Assembly (NCBI GenBank): GCA_904502155.1
Contig: CAJGDV010000001.1
Coordinates: 1 to 59,632 of the forward strand
Source: an uncultured Bacilli bacterium
Lineage (GTDB): Bacteria > Bacillota_I > Bacilli_A > RF39 > UBA660
DNA length: 59,632 bases
Direction of reading: 5' to 3'
Shown here: piece after piece, positions 16,932 to 25,514 of the stretch
Numbering within the stretch: position 1 is the first letter of the stretch
Layout of the letters: every line of letters starts with the position of its first letter
The notes under the pieces: model-generated
What the model was told of the DNA's origin: nothing
Database searches by the model: none
The model's input: only the letters and a program-made list of their open reading frames with translations
Program-made: the position numbers and the translations under genes

Positions 16932-17660
16932 ATGGTAAAAGGAATCTTAGGTCGTAAAATTGGAATGACTCAAGTATTCACTAAATCAGGAAAATTAGTT
17001 CCAGTTACAGTAATTGAAGTTGGAACTAACGTTGTAACTCAAATCAAAACTGTTGAAAAAGATGGTTACGATGCTATTCAATTAGGATTTAGTGACAAAA
17101 AAGAAAAAGCAGCTACTAAAGCTTCTATTGGACATACTAATAAAGCTAATACTGCACCTAAGCGCTTCTTTAAAGAAATCAGAGGTGTAGAAGTTGCTAA
17201 TTACACATTAGGACAAGAATTACATGCTGATGTTTTCGAAGCCGGAGAAATGATTGACGTTACTGGAATTACTAAAGGTAAAGGATTCCAAGGTGTTATT
17301 AAACGTCATGGACAAAGTCGTGGTCCTATGGGTCACGGATCACATTATCATAGAAGACCAGGTTCAATGGGAACTATGAGACCAATGCGTGTTTTTAAAG
17401 GTAAAAAGTTACCAGGTCATATGGGAACTTTAACAGTTACAATTCAAAACTTAGAAGTTGTAGCTACAGATTTAGAAAATGGAGTTATCTTAGTTAAAGG
17501 TAATGTACCAGGACCTAAAAAATCATTAGTTATGATCAGAACAGCTGTAAAAAATTGTGGAAAAGTAAATGAAGCTGAAGAATTAGTTTCTTATGAAACT
17601 GTTGTAGCTCCTGAAGAAACACCAGTTGAAACTACTGAAACAGTAGAAGAAAACAACTAA
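16932..17660 (+). CDS. rplC: 50S ribosomal protein uL3
   Basis: Starts MVKGILGRKIGMTQVF and carries the peptidyl-transferase-centre loop GQSRGPMGHGSHYHRRPGS and LPGHMG. 242 residues, about 30 longer than many L3 proteins because of an acidic Thr/Glu-rich tail (APEETPVETTETVEENN) after the normal end. The tail is probably disordered; such extensions occur in some low-GC lineages. Confidence 0.97.
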   Translation: MVKGILGRKIGMTQVFTKSGKLVPVTVIEVGTNVVTQIKTVEKDGYDAIQLGFSDKKEKAATKASIGHTNKANTAPKRFFKEIRGVEVANYTLGQELHADVFEAGEMIDVTGITKGKGFQGVIKRHGQSRGPMGHGSHYHRRPGSMGTMRPMRVFKGKKLPGHMGTLTVTIQNLEVVATDLENGVILVKGNVPGPKKSLVMIRTAVKNCGKVNEAEELVSYETVVAPEETPVETTETVEENN

Positions 17661-17679
17661 TAATAAGGAGGATATTTTA

Positions 17680-18300
17680 ATGAATAAATTATCTGTATTA
17701 AATATTAAAGGTGAAAAAGTAGGGGACATTACTTTAAACGAAAATGTTTGGGGAATTGAACCAAACGACGCTGTTTTATATGATGCATTAACATTAGCAC
17801 GCAATAATGCTAGACAAGGAACTGCTGACACTAAAACTCGTTCAGAAGTTAGTGGTGGAGGAAGAAAACCTTGGAAACAAAAAGGAACTGGACGTGCACG
17901 TCAAGGTAGTACGAGAGCTCCACATTGGATTAAAGGTGGTATCGTATTTGGACCACATCCAAGAAGTTTTGCTAAAAAGATGAACAGAAAAGAAAGAAGA
18001 TTAGCTTTAAAATCTGCTTTATCTTACAAAGTAATTGAAAGCGAAATGATTGTTGTTGATAACTTCGATGTAGAAGCAAAAACAAAATCAGCTATCGCTG
18101 CATTAAAAAACTTAAATGCAAATAAAAAAGTATTATTAGTAGTAGATGAATTAAACGATAACGTTATTTTAGCTACTAGAAATATAAAAGAAGTAGTATT
18201 ATTAGAAGCTAGCGAAATCAATACTTATGATGTAGTTGCTGCTGATAACATGATTATTACTGAAAAAGCTGTTAAAGCTATTGAGGAGGTGCTTGTTTAA
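17680..18300 (+). CDS. rplD: 50S ribosomal protein uL4
   Basis: 206 residues; the extended exit-tunnel loop KPWKQKGTGRARQGSTRAP followed by GPHPRSF is diagnostic. Its stop overlaps the start of rplW (TAATG), suggesting translational coupling. Confidence 0.98.
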   Translation: MNKLSVLNIKGEKVGDITLNENVWGIEPNDAVLYDALTLARNNARQGTADTKTRSEVSGGGRKPWKQKGTGRARQGSTRAPHWIKGGIVFGPHPRSFAKKMNRKERRLALKSALSYKVIESEMIVVDNFDVEAKTKSAIAALKNLNANKKVLLVVDELNDNVILATRNIKEVVLLEASEINTYDVVAADNMIITEKAVKAIEEVLV

Positions 18301-18578
18301 TGAATAACTATAGAGATATTATTAAAGCGCCAATCATCACTGAAAAAACTGCTGATGCAGCTCAAAACAACAGAACTTATGTATTCAGTGTTGATACAAA
18401 AGCTAATAAAACTCAAATCAAACAAGCTATTGAAGCTATTTTCAATGTAAAAGTTGAAAACGTAAATACTGTTAACGTTAAACCAAAGAAAAAAAGAGTT
18501 GGACGTTATGTAGGTAAAACAAATAAAGTTAAAAAAGCATATGTTAAATTACAAGAAGGAAGTTCAATTGAACTATAA
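18300..18578 (+). CDS. rplW: 50S ribosomal protein uL23
   Basis: 92 residues; begins with IIKAPIITEKT, the L23 signature, then VNVKPKKKRVGRYVG. L23 sits at the tunnel exit and docks trigger factor and SRP. AGGAGG lies within the end of rplD. Confidence 0.97.
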   Translation: MNNYRDIIKAPIITEKTADAAQNNRTYVFSVDTKANKTQIKQAIEAIFNVKVENVNTVNVKPKKKRVGRYVGKTNKVKKAYVKLQEGSSIEL

Positions 18579-18599
18579 GAATTGTTAGGAGGATAAATC

Positions 18600-19430
18600 A
18601 TGGCAATAAAAACATATAAGCCAATGACTAATGGTCAACGTAACATGTCTACTTTAGTTAATACAGAAATTACTAAAAGTACACCTGAAAAATCATTAGT
18701 TGTTACATTAAAAAAGAATGGTGGACGTAATAATCAAGGTAGAATTACTGTTAGACACCGTGGTGGTGGAGCTAAAAGAAAATACCGTGTTATTGACTTC
18801 AGAAGAGTTAAAGACGGAGTTCAAGCTACAGTAACTGCTATTGAATACGATCCAAACAGAACTGCTAACATTGCTTTAATTAGTTATACAGATGGTGTAA
18901 AAGCATACATCATTGCTCCAAAAGGATTAAAAGTTGGAGATAAAGTTGAAAGTGGAGAAAATGCAGATATCAAAGTTGGTAACTGTCTACCATTAGCAAA
19001 CATTCCTGAAGGTACTATGGTTCACAATGTTGAATTAAAAGCTGGAAAAGGTGGTCAAATGGCTCGTTCAGCTGGTTCAAGTGTTCAAATCTTAGGACGT
19101 GAAGGTAAATATACATTACTTCGTTTAGCAAGTGGTGAAGTAAGAAAAGTTTTAAGTACTTGCAGAGCAACTATCGGAGAAGTAGGAAATGCTGATCACG
19201 AATTAGTTAAAATAGGAAAAGCTGGTCGTAAAAGACATATGGGTATTAGACCTACAGTTCGTGGATCTGTTATGAACCCTAACGATCACCCACACGGTGG
19301 TGGTGAAGGACGTACACCAATCGGACGTAAAGGGCCTGTTACTCCATGGGGTAAACCAGCACTTGGTGCCAAAACTCGTAAAAATAATAAAGCTTCAGAC
19401 AAGTTAATTGTCCGTCGTCGTAAAAAATAG
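18600..19430 (+). CDS. rplB: 50S ribosomal protein uL2
   Basis: 276 residues; motifs GGGAKRKYRVIDFRR near the N-terminus and NPNDHPHGGGEGRTP near the C-terminus, with the conserved His near the peptidyl transferase centre retained. Confidence 0.98.
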   Translation: MAIKTYKPMTNGQRNMSTLVNTEITKSTPEKSLVVTLKKNGGRNNQGRITVRHRGGGAKRKYRVIDFRRVKDGVQATVTAIEYDPNRTANIALISYTDGVKAYIIAPKGLKVGDKVESGENADIKVGNCLPLANIPEGTMVHNVELKAGKGGQMARSAGSSVQILGREGKYTLLRLASGEVRKVLSTCRATIGEVGNADHELVKIGKAGRKRHMGIRPTVRGSVMNPNDHPHGGGEGRTPIGRKGPVTPWGKPALGAKTRKNNKASDKLIVRRRKK

Positions 19431-19449
19431 TTGAAAGGATGATATTCAA

Positions 19450-19722
19450 ATGGCAAGAAGTTTAAAAAAAGGACCTTTTATTGATGAACACTTAGCTAAA
19501 AAAGTTGAAGTTGTTGCTTCATCAGCAAAAAAGGAAGTTATTAAAACATGGTCTCGTCGTTCTACAATTTATCCTAACTTTATAGGACTTACATTTGCTG
19601 TTCATAATGGAAAAGATTTTATTCCTGTATATGTAACAGAAGATATGGTTGGACATAAATTAGGTGAATTCGTTCCAACTCGTAAGTTCGGAGGACACGG
19701 CGAAGATAAGAAGAAAAAATAG
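19450..19722 (+). CDS. rpsS: 30S ribosomal protein uS19
   Basis: 90 residues beginning MARSLKKGPFID and ending GHKLGEFVPTRKFGGHG plus a short Lys tail, typical S19. Confidence 0.98.
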   Translation: MARSLKKGPFIDEHLAKKVEVVASSAKKEVIKTWSRRSTIYPNFIGLTFAVHNGKDFIPVYVTEDMVGHKLGEFVPTRKFGGHGEDKKKK

Positions 19723-19747
19723 TTAGTTACCAGGGAGGAGGACTAAA

Positions 19748-20080
19748 ATGGAAGCAAGAGCAATTGCAAAAACAGTTAGAATCGCGCCTCGTAAAGCACG
19801 CTTAGTTGTTGATTTAGTTCGTAACAAAAGCGTAATCGAAGCAGATAGAATATTAGCAAACCTAAACAAGGAAGCTGCTAGAATAACTAGAAAAGTATTA
19901 ACTTCAGCAGTAGCTAACGCAGAAAACAATTTAGGTTTAAATAAAAACAATTTATTCGTAAAAGAAATTTACGTTAACGAAGGTCAAACAATGAAAAGAG
20001 CTAGAATGGGATCTCGTGGTCACGTTGATCCAATCAAAAAAAGAACTAGTCATATTACAGTTGTTGTTGGCGAAAAATAA
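19748..20080 (+). CDS. rplV: 50S ribosomal protein uL22
   Basis: 110 residues; RIAPRKARLVVDLVRNK near the N-terminus and the tunnel-lining hairpin RMGSRGHVDPIKKRTSHI near the end (the macrolide-linked loop is unaltered in general form). Confidence 0.97.
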   Translation: MEARAIAKTVRIAPRKARLVVDLVRNKSVIEADRILANLNKEAARITRKVLTSAVANAENNLGLNKNNLFVKEIYVNEGQTMKRARMGSRGHVDPIKKRTSHITVVVGEK

Positions 20081-20104
20081 TAATAAAGCAAAGGAGGTAA
20101 ACTG

Positions 20105-20785
20105 ATGGGTCAAAAAGTTAGTCCAGTAGGACTTAGAATCGGAATCAATAGAGATTGGGAATCAAAATGGTATGCAGGAAACAAAGATTTCGCTAAATAC
20201 TTAAATAACGATGTTCAAATCCGTAAATTTTTAGAAAAAAAATTAAAAGACGCAGCAGTTTCAAGTATTCTTATTGAAAGAAACACTGAAAAGACTAATG
20301 TTATTATTAACACAGCTAAACCAGGTGTTGTTATGGGACACAATGGTAGCGAAGTTGAAAAATTAACTAAACAATTAGCAAAATTAGTAAAAGAAAATAT
20401 TCAAATTTCTATTATGGAAGTTAAAAACCCAGATATCGATGCTGCATTAGTAGCAGAAAATATTGCTCACCAAATCGAAAATCGTGTTTCATTCAGAATT
20501 GCACAAAAAAGAGCAATCAGAAATGCAATGAAAGCTGGAGCAAAAGGTATCAAAACAGCTGTTTCAGGACGTTTAGGTGGTGCTGATATGGCTAGAACTG
20601 AGGGGTATTCAGAAGGAAATACTCCATTACATACTTTAAGAGCTGATATTGATTATGCTCACAAAGAAGCTGATACTACTTATGGTAAAATCGGTGTAAA
20701 AGTATGGATTTATAAAGGTGAAATTCTTCCTGAAAAGAAAAACAAGGGAGGTAAAAACGATGGCAGTAATTCCAAAAAGAACTAA
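20105..20785 (+). CDS. rpsC: 30S ribosomal protein uS3
   Basis: 226 residues; N-terminal MGQKVSPVGLRIGINRDW, KH-type segment GVVMGHNGSEVEKL, and C-terminal GRLGGADMARTEGYSEGN. The 3' end overlaps rplP by 26 bases. Confidence 0.98.
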   Translation: MGQKVSPVGLRIGINRDWESKWYAGNKDFAKYLNNDVQIRKFLEKKLKDAAVSSILIERNTEKTNVIINTAKPGVVMGHNGSEVEKLTKQLAKLVKENIQISIMEVKNPDIDAALVAENIAHQIENRVSFRIAQKRAIRNAMKAGAKGIKTAVSGRLGGADMARTEGYSEGNTPLHTLRADIDYAHKEADTTYGKIGVKVWIYKGEILPEKKNKGGKNDGSNSKKN

Positions 20786-21188
20786 ATACCGTCGTCCACA
20801 CCGTTTACGTTATGATGGTGTATCAAAAGGTAATACAGAATTACATTTTGGTTCATACGGATTAATGGCTATGGAAGGTGCATGGATAACTCAAAATCAA
20901 ATTGAGTCTGCTCGTGTTGCTATGACTCGTTATATGAAACGTGGAGGAAAAGTATGGATTAATATTTTCCCACATTTATCATTAACTAAAATTCCTTTAG
21001 AAACTCGTATGGGTAAAGGGAAAGGTCAACCTGAAAAATGGGTTGCAGTTGTTAAAAAAGGTAAAATTATGTTCGAAATCGATGGTGTTGATGAAGCAGT
21101 AGCTCGTGAAGCACTAAGATTAGCTATGCATAAATTACCTATCAAATGTAAATTTGTAAAAAAAGAAAGTGGTGAAGCTTGTGAATAA
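20760..21188 (+). CDS. rplP: 50S ribosomal protein uL16
   Basis: 142 residues from ATG 20760 (MAVIPKRTKYRRPHR), chosen because GGGAGG (20745-20750) lies at the right distance and the family starts here; the frame is open further upstream within rpsC. GKGKGQPEKWVAVVKKGKI carries the Arg/Lys loop near the P-site tRNA. Confidence 0.97.
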   Translation: MAVIPKRTKYRRPHRLRYDGVSKGNTELHFGSYGLMAMEGAWITQNQIESARVAMTRYMKRGGKVWINIFPHLSLTKIPLETRMGKGKGQPEKWVAVVKKGKIMFEIDGVDEAVAREALRLAMHKLPIKCKFVKKESGEACE

Positions 21189-21375
21189 TAAAGAAATCAG
21201 AGATTTAACAAACGAAGAAATCACCAAAAAAATTGAAGAATATAAAGAAGAATTATTTAATTTACGTTTTAGTCAAGCTACAGGAAATTTAGAAAATCCT
21301 GCTCGTATTAGAGAATTAAGAAAACTAGTTGCTCGTATGAAAACTATCTTACGTGAAAGAGAATTAAATAACTAG
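21181..21375 (+). CDS. rpmC: 50S ribosomal protein uL29
   Basis: 64 residues, MNNKEIRDLTNEEI through LFNLRFSQATGNLENPARIRELRK. GTG at 21181 is preferred to the upstream GTG at 21169 because it aligns with the normal L29 N-terminus and has GGTG at 21171-21174. It overlaps rplP by eight bases. Confidence 0.93.
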   Translation: MNNKEIRDLTNEEITKKIEEYKEELFNLRFSQATGNLENPARIRELRKLVARMKTILRERELNN

Positions 21376-21386
21376 GAGGAATTAAC

Positions 21387-21641
21387 ATGGAAAGAAAACA
21401 AGAATTTGTAGGTAAAGTTGTTAGTGCTTCAAATGATAAAACTATTACAGTTTTAGTTGAAACACATAAAAAAGACAAATTATATGGTAAACGTATTAAA
21501 TATTCTAAAAAATATGCTGCTCATGATGAAAAAAACATCGCTAAAGTAGGAGACAAAGTGCGTATAGTTGAAACTAGACCATTATCAAAAACAAAACATT
21601 TCCGTTTAGTTGAAGTAGTAGAAGAAGCAATAATTTTATAA
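21387..21641 (+). CDS. rpsQ: 30S ribosomal protein uS17
   Basis: 84 residues; FVGKVVSASNDKTITVLVE and VRIVETRPLSKTKHFRLVEVVE are the S17 OB-fold signatures. Confidence 0.97.
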   Translation: MERKQEFVGKVVSASNDKTITVLVETHKKDKLYGKRIKYSKKYAAHDEKNIAKVGDKVRIVETRPLSKTKHFRLVEVVEEAIIL

Positions 21642-21645
21642 TTGC

Positions 21646-21692
21646 AAGCTTATTAAATAAAAAAAGCTTAAAAAAAGCTTATTAAAGCTGAT
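21646..21692 (+). repeat. AAGCTT-rich direct repeat between rpsQ and rplN
   Basis: AAGCTTATTAAA occurs at 21646-21657 and 21676-21687, with AAGCTTAAAAA between. AAGCTT is self-complementary, so alternative short hairpins can form just upstream of the rplN ribosome binding site. The spacer, at 66 bases, is longer than most in this operon. No further function is evident. Confidence 0.5.
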
Positions 21693-21707
21693 AAGGAGGA
21701 TTAATAT

Positions 21708-22076
21708 ATGATTCAACAAGAAAGCCGTTTAAAAGTAGCAGACAATTCAGGTGCTCGTGAACTTTCAGTTATTAGAGTACTTGGAGGAAGTAAAGTTAAA
21801 ACTGGTAATATTGGTGATATAGTTGTTGGAACTATTAAAAAAGCAACTCCTAATGGTACTGTAGGTAAAGGTAAAGTTGTTAAAGCTGTAATAGTTCGTA
21901 GCAAATTTGGTCTTAGAAGAGAAGATGGATCTTATATTAAGTTTGATGATAATGCTTGCGTTATTATTAAAGATGATAAGAGTCCAATTGGAACTCGTGT
22001 ATTCGGACCAATCGCACGTGAATTACGTGAAAAAGATTTTATGAAAATTATATCACTTGCAAAAGAAGTGTTATAG
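21708..22076 (+). CDS. rplN: 50S ribosomal protein uL14
   Basis: 122 residues; MIQQESRLKVADNSGARELSVI and IVRSKFGLRREDGSYIKFDDNA are typical. First gene of the classical spc segment. Confidence 0.98.
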   Translation: MIQQESRLKVADNSGARELSVIRVLGGSKVKTGNIGDIVVGTIKKATPNGTVGKGKVVKAVIVRSKFGLRREDGSYIKFDDNACVIIKDDKSPIGTRVFGPIARELREKDFMKIISLAKEVL

Positions 22077-22091
22077 TTGGGAGGTAAGTTT

Positions 22092-22400
22092 ATGAACTTT
22101 AAAACTGGAGATAAAGTTGTAGTAATTGCTGGAAAAGACAAAGGTAAAGAAGGTAAAATTACTAAAGTTCTTCGTAACGAAAATAGAATCGTTATCGAAG
22201 GTGTTAACGTTGTAAAAAAACATGTTAAAGGTAATGGACAAGCTGCAGGAAGTATCGTAGAAATGGAAGCCCCAATTAATGCTTCTAATGCTATGATAGT
22301 AGATCCAAAAACTGGAAAACCAAGCAGAATTGGACATACAATAGATAAAAATGGTAAAAAAGTAAGAGTTGCTAAAAAATCTAACTCTACTATTGATTAA
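22092..22400 (+). CDS. rplX: 50S ribosomal protein uL24
   Basis: 102 residues from ATG 22092, which follows GGGAGG at 22079-22084; an in-frame TTG at 22077 overlaps that box and is rejected. KOW motif FKTGDKVVVIAGKDKGKEGKI, then EGVNVVKKHVK. Confidence 0.97.
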   Translation: MNFKTGDKVVVIAGKDKGKEGKITKVLRNENRIVIEGVNVVKKHVKGNGQAAGSIVEMEAPINASNAMIVDPKTGKPSRIGHTIDKNGKKVRVAKKSNSTID

Positions 22401-22417
22401 TTGGAAGGAGGGTAATT

Positions 22418-22957
22418 ATGAACCGCCTAAAAGAAAAATATAATAATGAAATTGTACCAAGTTTAAGAGAAAAATATAACTACGCTAGTGTTATGGAAGT
22501 TCCAAAATTAGAAAAAATAGTTGTAAATATGGGTGTTGGTGATGCAACAACTAATTCTAAATTATTAGATGCAGCTATGAAAGACTTAGAAACTATTACT
22601 GGACAAAAAGCTGTAGCTACTAAAGCTAAAAAAGCTATCGCTGGATTCAAAGTAAGAGAAGGACAAGCAATCGGATGTAAAGTTACATTACGTGGTGAAA
22701 ATATGTACAACTTCTTAGATAAATTAATTAGTATTACATTACCTCGTGTAAGAGACTTCCGTGGTGTTTCAAATAAATCATTCGATGGAAGAGGAAACTA
22801 CACATTAGGTTTAAATGAACAATTAATTTTCTCAGAAATAGTATATGATGATGTTGTTAAAGTACGTGGTATGGATATCGTTATGGTAACTACTGCTAAA
22901 ACAAATGAAGAAGCGTACGATCTTTTAAAAGGTTTTGGTATGCCATTTAAAAAATAA
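22418..22957 (+). CDS. rplE: 50S ribosomal protein uL5
   Basis: 179 residues; KIVVNMGVGDATTNSKLLD, GCKVTLRGENMYNFLDKLI and a C-terminal VMVTTAKTNEEAYDLLKGFGMPF, the normal end of L5, which contacts 5S rRNA. Confidence 0.98.
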   Translation: MNRLKEKYNNEIVPSLREKYNYASVMEVPKLEKIVVNMGVGDATTNSKLLDAAMKDLETITGQKAVATKAKKAIAGFKVREGQAIGCKVTLRGENMYNFLDKLISITLPRVRDFRGVSNKSFDGRGNYTLGLNEQLIFSEIVYDDVVKVRGMDIVMVTTAKTNEEAYDLLKGFGMPFKK

Positions 22958-22988
22958 TATTTAAATTAAATTAATAGGAGGAAATATT

Positions 22989-23174
22989 ATGGCTAAAAAA
23001 AGTATGATAGCAAAAGCTAATCGTAAACCAAAGTTTAAAGTACGTGAATACACTCGTTGTCAAAGATGTGGAAGACCACATGCTGTACTTAAAAAATATG
23101 GAATTTGCCGTATTTGTTTTAGAGAATTAGCTTATAAAGGACAAATACCAGGTGTTAGAAAATCTAGCTGGTAA
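22989..23174 (+). CDS. rpsN: 30S ribosomal protein uS14, zinc-binding type (Z)
   Basis: 61 residues. Four cysteines at 24, 27, 40 and 43 (CQRC and CRIC) form the zinc site of the short C+ S14, the usual form in Gram-positives. RKPKFKVREYTRC and GQIPGVRKSSW are standard. Confidence 0.97.
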   Translation: MAKKSMIAKANRKPKFKVREYTRCQRCGRPHAVLKKYGICRICFRELAYKGQIPGVRKSSW

Positions 23175-23193
23175 TTGAAGGGAGGACAAAAAT

Positions 23194-23592
23194 ATGGTAG
23201 TAACTGACCCAATCGCAGATATGCTTACAAGAATTCGTAATGCTAATCAAATGCGATATAAAGAAGTTGAAGTGCCTGCTTCAAAAATGAAGTTAGAAAT
23301 CGCTAGAATCTTAAAAGATGAAGGATTTATAGTTGATTTCAAAGTTAAGAAAAATGACGTTCAAAATATCATCGTATTAACTTTAAAATACGGAGAAAAG
23401 AAAGAACGTGTTATTACAGGTTTGAAAAGAATTTCAAAACCAGGTTTACGTGTATATGCAAAAGCTGAAGAAATTCCATCTGTACTTAATGGTTTAGGTA
23501 TCGCTATCGTGTCTACATCAAAAGGTGTTATGACAGGTAAAGAAGCTAAAAAACAATCATTAGGTGGAGAAGTATTAGCTTACATATGGTAA
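23194..23592 (+). CDS. rpsH: 30S ribosomal protein uS8
   Basis: 132 residues; DPIADMLTRIRNANQ at the N-terminus and STSKGVMTGKEAKKQSLGGEVLAYIW at the C-terminus in its usual blocks. S8 binds helix 21 of 16S rRNA. Confidence 0.98.
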   Translation: MVVTDPIADMLTRIRNANQMRYKEVEVPASKMKLEIARILKDEGFIVDFKVKKNDVQNIIVLTLKYGEKKERVITGLKRISKPGLRVYAKAEEIPSVLNGLGIAIVSTSKGVMTGKEAKKQSLGGEVLAYIW

Positions 23593-23621
23593 TAATGTAG
23601 AAAGAAAATAGGAGGATTAAT

Positions 23622-24155
23622 ATGAGTCGTATTGGAAATAGAATTATTACAATACCTGAAAATGTTACAGTATCTGTTGATGGTAATATTGTTAAAGTAA
23701 GTGGTCCTAAAGGTGAACTTTCTACTGAAATCAATAAAGACATCACAGTAAACGTAAATGGAAATGAATTAACATTAACTCGTAAAGATGATTCAGTTAA
23801 AAATTTCCATGGAACTGCTAATGCTAACATCAAAAATATGATTGTTGGTGTAACAGAAGGTTATGAAAAAAGATTAGAATCAATCGGTGTAGGGTACCGT
23901 TTCGCATTAAAAGATGGAAAATTAGTAGTAACAGCTGGTTACTCACATCCAGTTAATGTTGAAATTCCTGCAGGATTAAGTTTAGAAGTTCCAAGTAACA
24001 CAGAATTAGTTGTAAAAGGAATCGATAAATGTTTAGTAGGAGAATTTTCTGCTAACGTAAGAAAAATAAGAGAACCAGAACCTTACAAAGGTAAAGGTAT
24101 TCGTTATAAAGATGAAGTTATCCGTCGTAAAGAAGGAAAAAAAGCATCTAAATAA
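23622..24155 (+). CDS. rplF: 50S ribosomal protein uL6
   Basis: 177 residues; MSRIGNRIITIPENV start and the C-terminal EPEPYKGKGIRYKDEVIRRK signature. Confidence 0.98.
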   Translation: MSRIGNRIITIPENVTVSVDGNIVKVSGPKGELSTEINKDITVNVNGNELTLTRKDDSVKNFHGTANANIKNMIVGVTEGYEKRLESIGVGYRFALKDGKLVVTAGYSHPVNVEIPAGLSLEVPSNTELVVKGIDKCLVGEFSANVRKIREPEPYKGKGIRYKDEVIRRKEGKKASK

Positions 24156-24180
24156 TAAAAAGTAAAGGAGAGTAATACTT

Positions 24181-24543
24181 ATGATTAAAAAAGTAGCTCG
24201 TAACGAAATGCGTAAAGCTAGACATGCTCGTATCAGAGAAAAAGTTACAGGTACTACAAATGTACCAAGACTTAATGTGTTTAGATCAAACAATAATATT
24301 TTTGCTCAAATCATTGATGATGAAAAAGCTGTAACTTTAGTAAGTGCCTCTTCAATTGATAAAGAATTAAAAATTGAAAATGGTGGAAATATTGAAGCTG
24401 CTACAAAAGTAGGAGAATTAATTGCTAAAAGAGCTAAAAAAGCAAAAATTGAAAAAGTAACTTTCGATAGAGGTGGATACCTATATCATGGACGTGTTAA
24501 AGCTTTAGCTGAAGCTGCACGTGCAAATGGATTAGAATTCTAA
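24181..24543 (+). CDS. rplR: 50S ribosomal protein uL18
   Basis: 120 residues; RKARHARIREKVTGT and FDRGGYLYHGRVKALAEAAR, the 5S rRNA-binding L18 pattern. Confidence 0.98.
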   Translation: MIKKVARNEMRKARHARIREKVTGTTNVPRLNVFRSNNNIFAQIIDDEKAVTLVSASSIDKELKIENGGNIEAATKVGELIAKRAKKAKIEKVTFDRGGYLYHGRVKALAEAARANGLEF

Positions 24544-24557
24544 GAGGAGGAATCTAG

Positions 24558-25070
24558 ATGGAAAAGGAAACTAGAAGAAGAGAACCAAGACCAAAAATGT
24601 TCGAAACTGAAATCATTAACATTGGTCGTGTTACAAAAGTAACAAAAGGTGGTCGTCATTTCCGTTTCTCTGCTACAGTAGCTGTTGGAGATAGAAAAGG
24701 TCAAGTTGGTATTGGAACTGGTAAAGCAAATGAAGTACCAGATGCAATTAAAAAGGCTGAACAAGCTGCAACAAAAAATGTAGTTAGAGTATCAATCGTT
24801 GATAATAGAACAATCCCACACGAAGCAATCGGTGTTAGAGGAGCAAGTAAAGTTATGTTAAAACCTGCTGCTCAAGGTACAGGAGTTAAAGCTGGTGGAC
24901 CAGTTCGTGCTGTACTTGAATTAGCTGGTGTAAAAGATATCTTATCAAAATCACTTGGATCAAATACAAAAATTAATATGGCATTCGCAACATTAGAAGC
25001 TTTAAAAGTTCAAAAAACTGTAGAAGAAGTTGCAAAATTACGTGGTAAGAAAGTTGAGGATTTAATCTAA
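24558..25070 (+). CDS. rpsE: 30S ribosomal protein uS5
   Basis: 170 residues; VTKVTKGGRHFRFSATVAVGD and GIGTGKANEVPDAIKKA are the S5 core. Its TAA shares one base with the rplO ATG (TAATG). The rpmD (uL30) gene that normally separates rpsE and rplO is missing. Confidence 0.98.
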   Translation: MEKETRRREPRPKMFETEIINIGRVTKVTKGGRHFRFSATVAVGDRKGQVGIGTGKANEVPDAIKKAEQAATKNVVRVSIVDNRTIPHEAIGVRGASKVMLKPAAQGTGVKAGGPVRAVLELAGVKDILSKSLGSNTKINMAFATLEALKVQKTVEEVAKLRGKKVEDLI

Positions 25071-25513
25071 TGAAATTACATACAATGTATCCTGCTGAAG
25101 GTGCTACAAAAACTCGTAAAAGAGTTGGACGTGGTGTTGGATCAGGTTTAGGTAAAACAAGTGGTAGAGGAGAAAACGGGCAAAAATCAAGAAGTGGTTA
25201 TAGCCACAAAGCTGGATTCGAAGGTGGACAATTACCTTTATTCAGAAGATTACCAAAAAGAGGTTTCTCTAACGCTAAATTCAAAACTGAATATGCTGTA
25301 ATTAATTTAAGTGATTTAAATAAATTTGATAATGATGCTGTAGTTACTCCAGAATTATTAAAAGAAATGGGATTAGTAAAAAATCAATTAGATGGTATTA
25401 AAGTACTAGGAAATGGTAAATTAGAAAAAAAATTAACAGTAAAAGCTCACAAATTCTCAGGTGAAGCTAAAACTCAAATAGAAAAATTAGGTGGAAAAGC
25501 AGAGGTGATCTAA
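25070..25513 (+). CDS. rplO: 50S ribosomal protein uL15
   Basis: 147 residues; RVGRGVGSGLGKTSGRGENG, then GGQLPLFRRLPKRGFSN. Directly fused in reading order to rpsE by a TAATG junction because rpmD is absent. Confidence 0.98.
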   Translation: MKLHTMYPAEGATKTRKRVGRGVGSGLGKTSGRGENGQKSRSGYSHKAGFEGGQLPLFRRLPKRGFSNAKFKTEYAVINLSDLNKFDNDAVVTPELLKEMGLVKNQLDGIKVLGNGKLEKKLTVKAHKFSGEAKTQIEKLGGKAEVI

Positions 25514-25514
25514 A

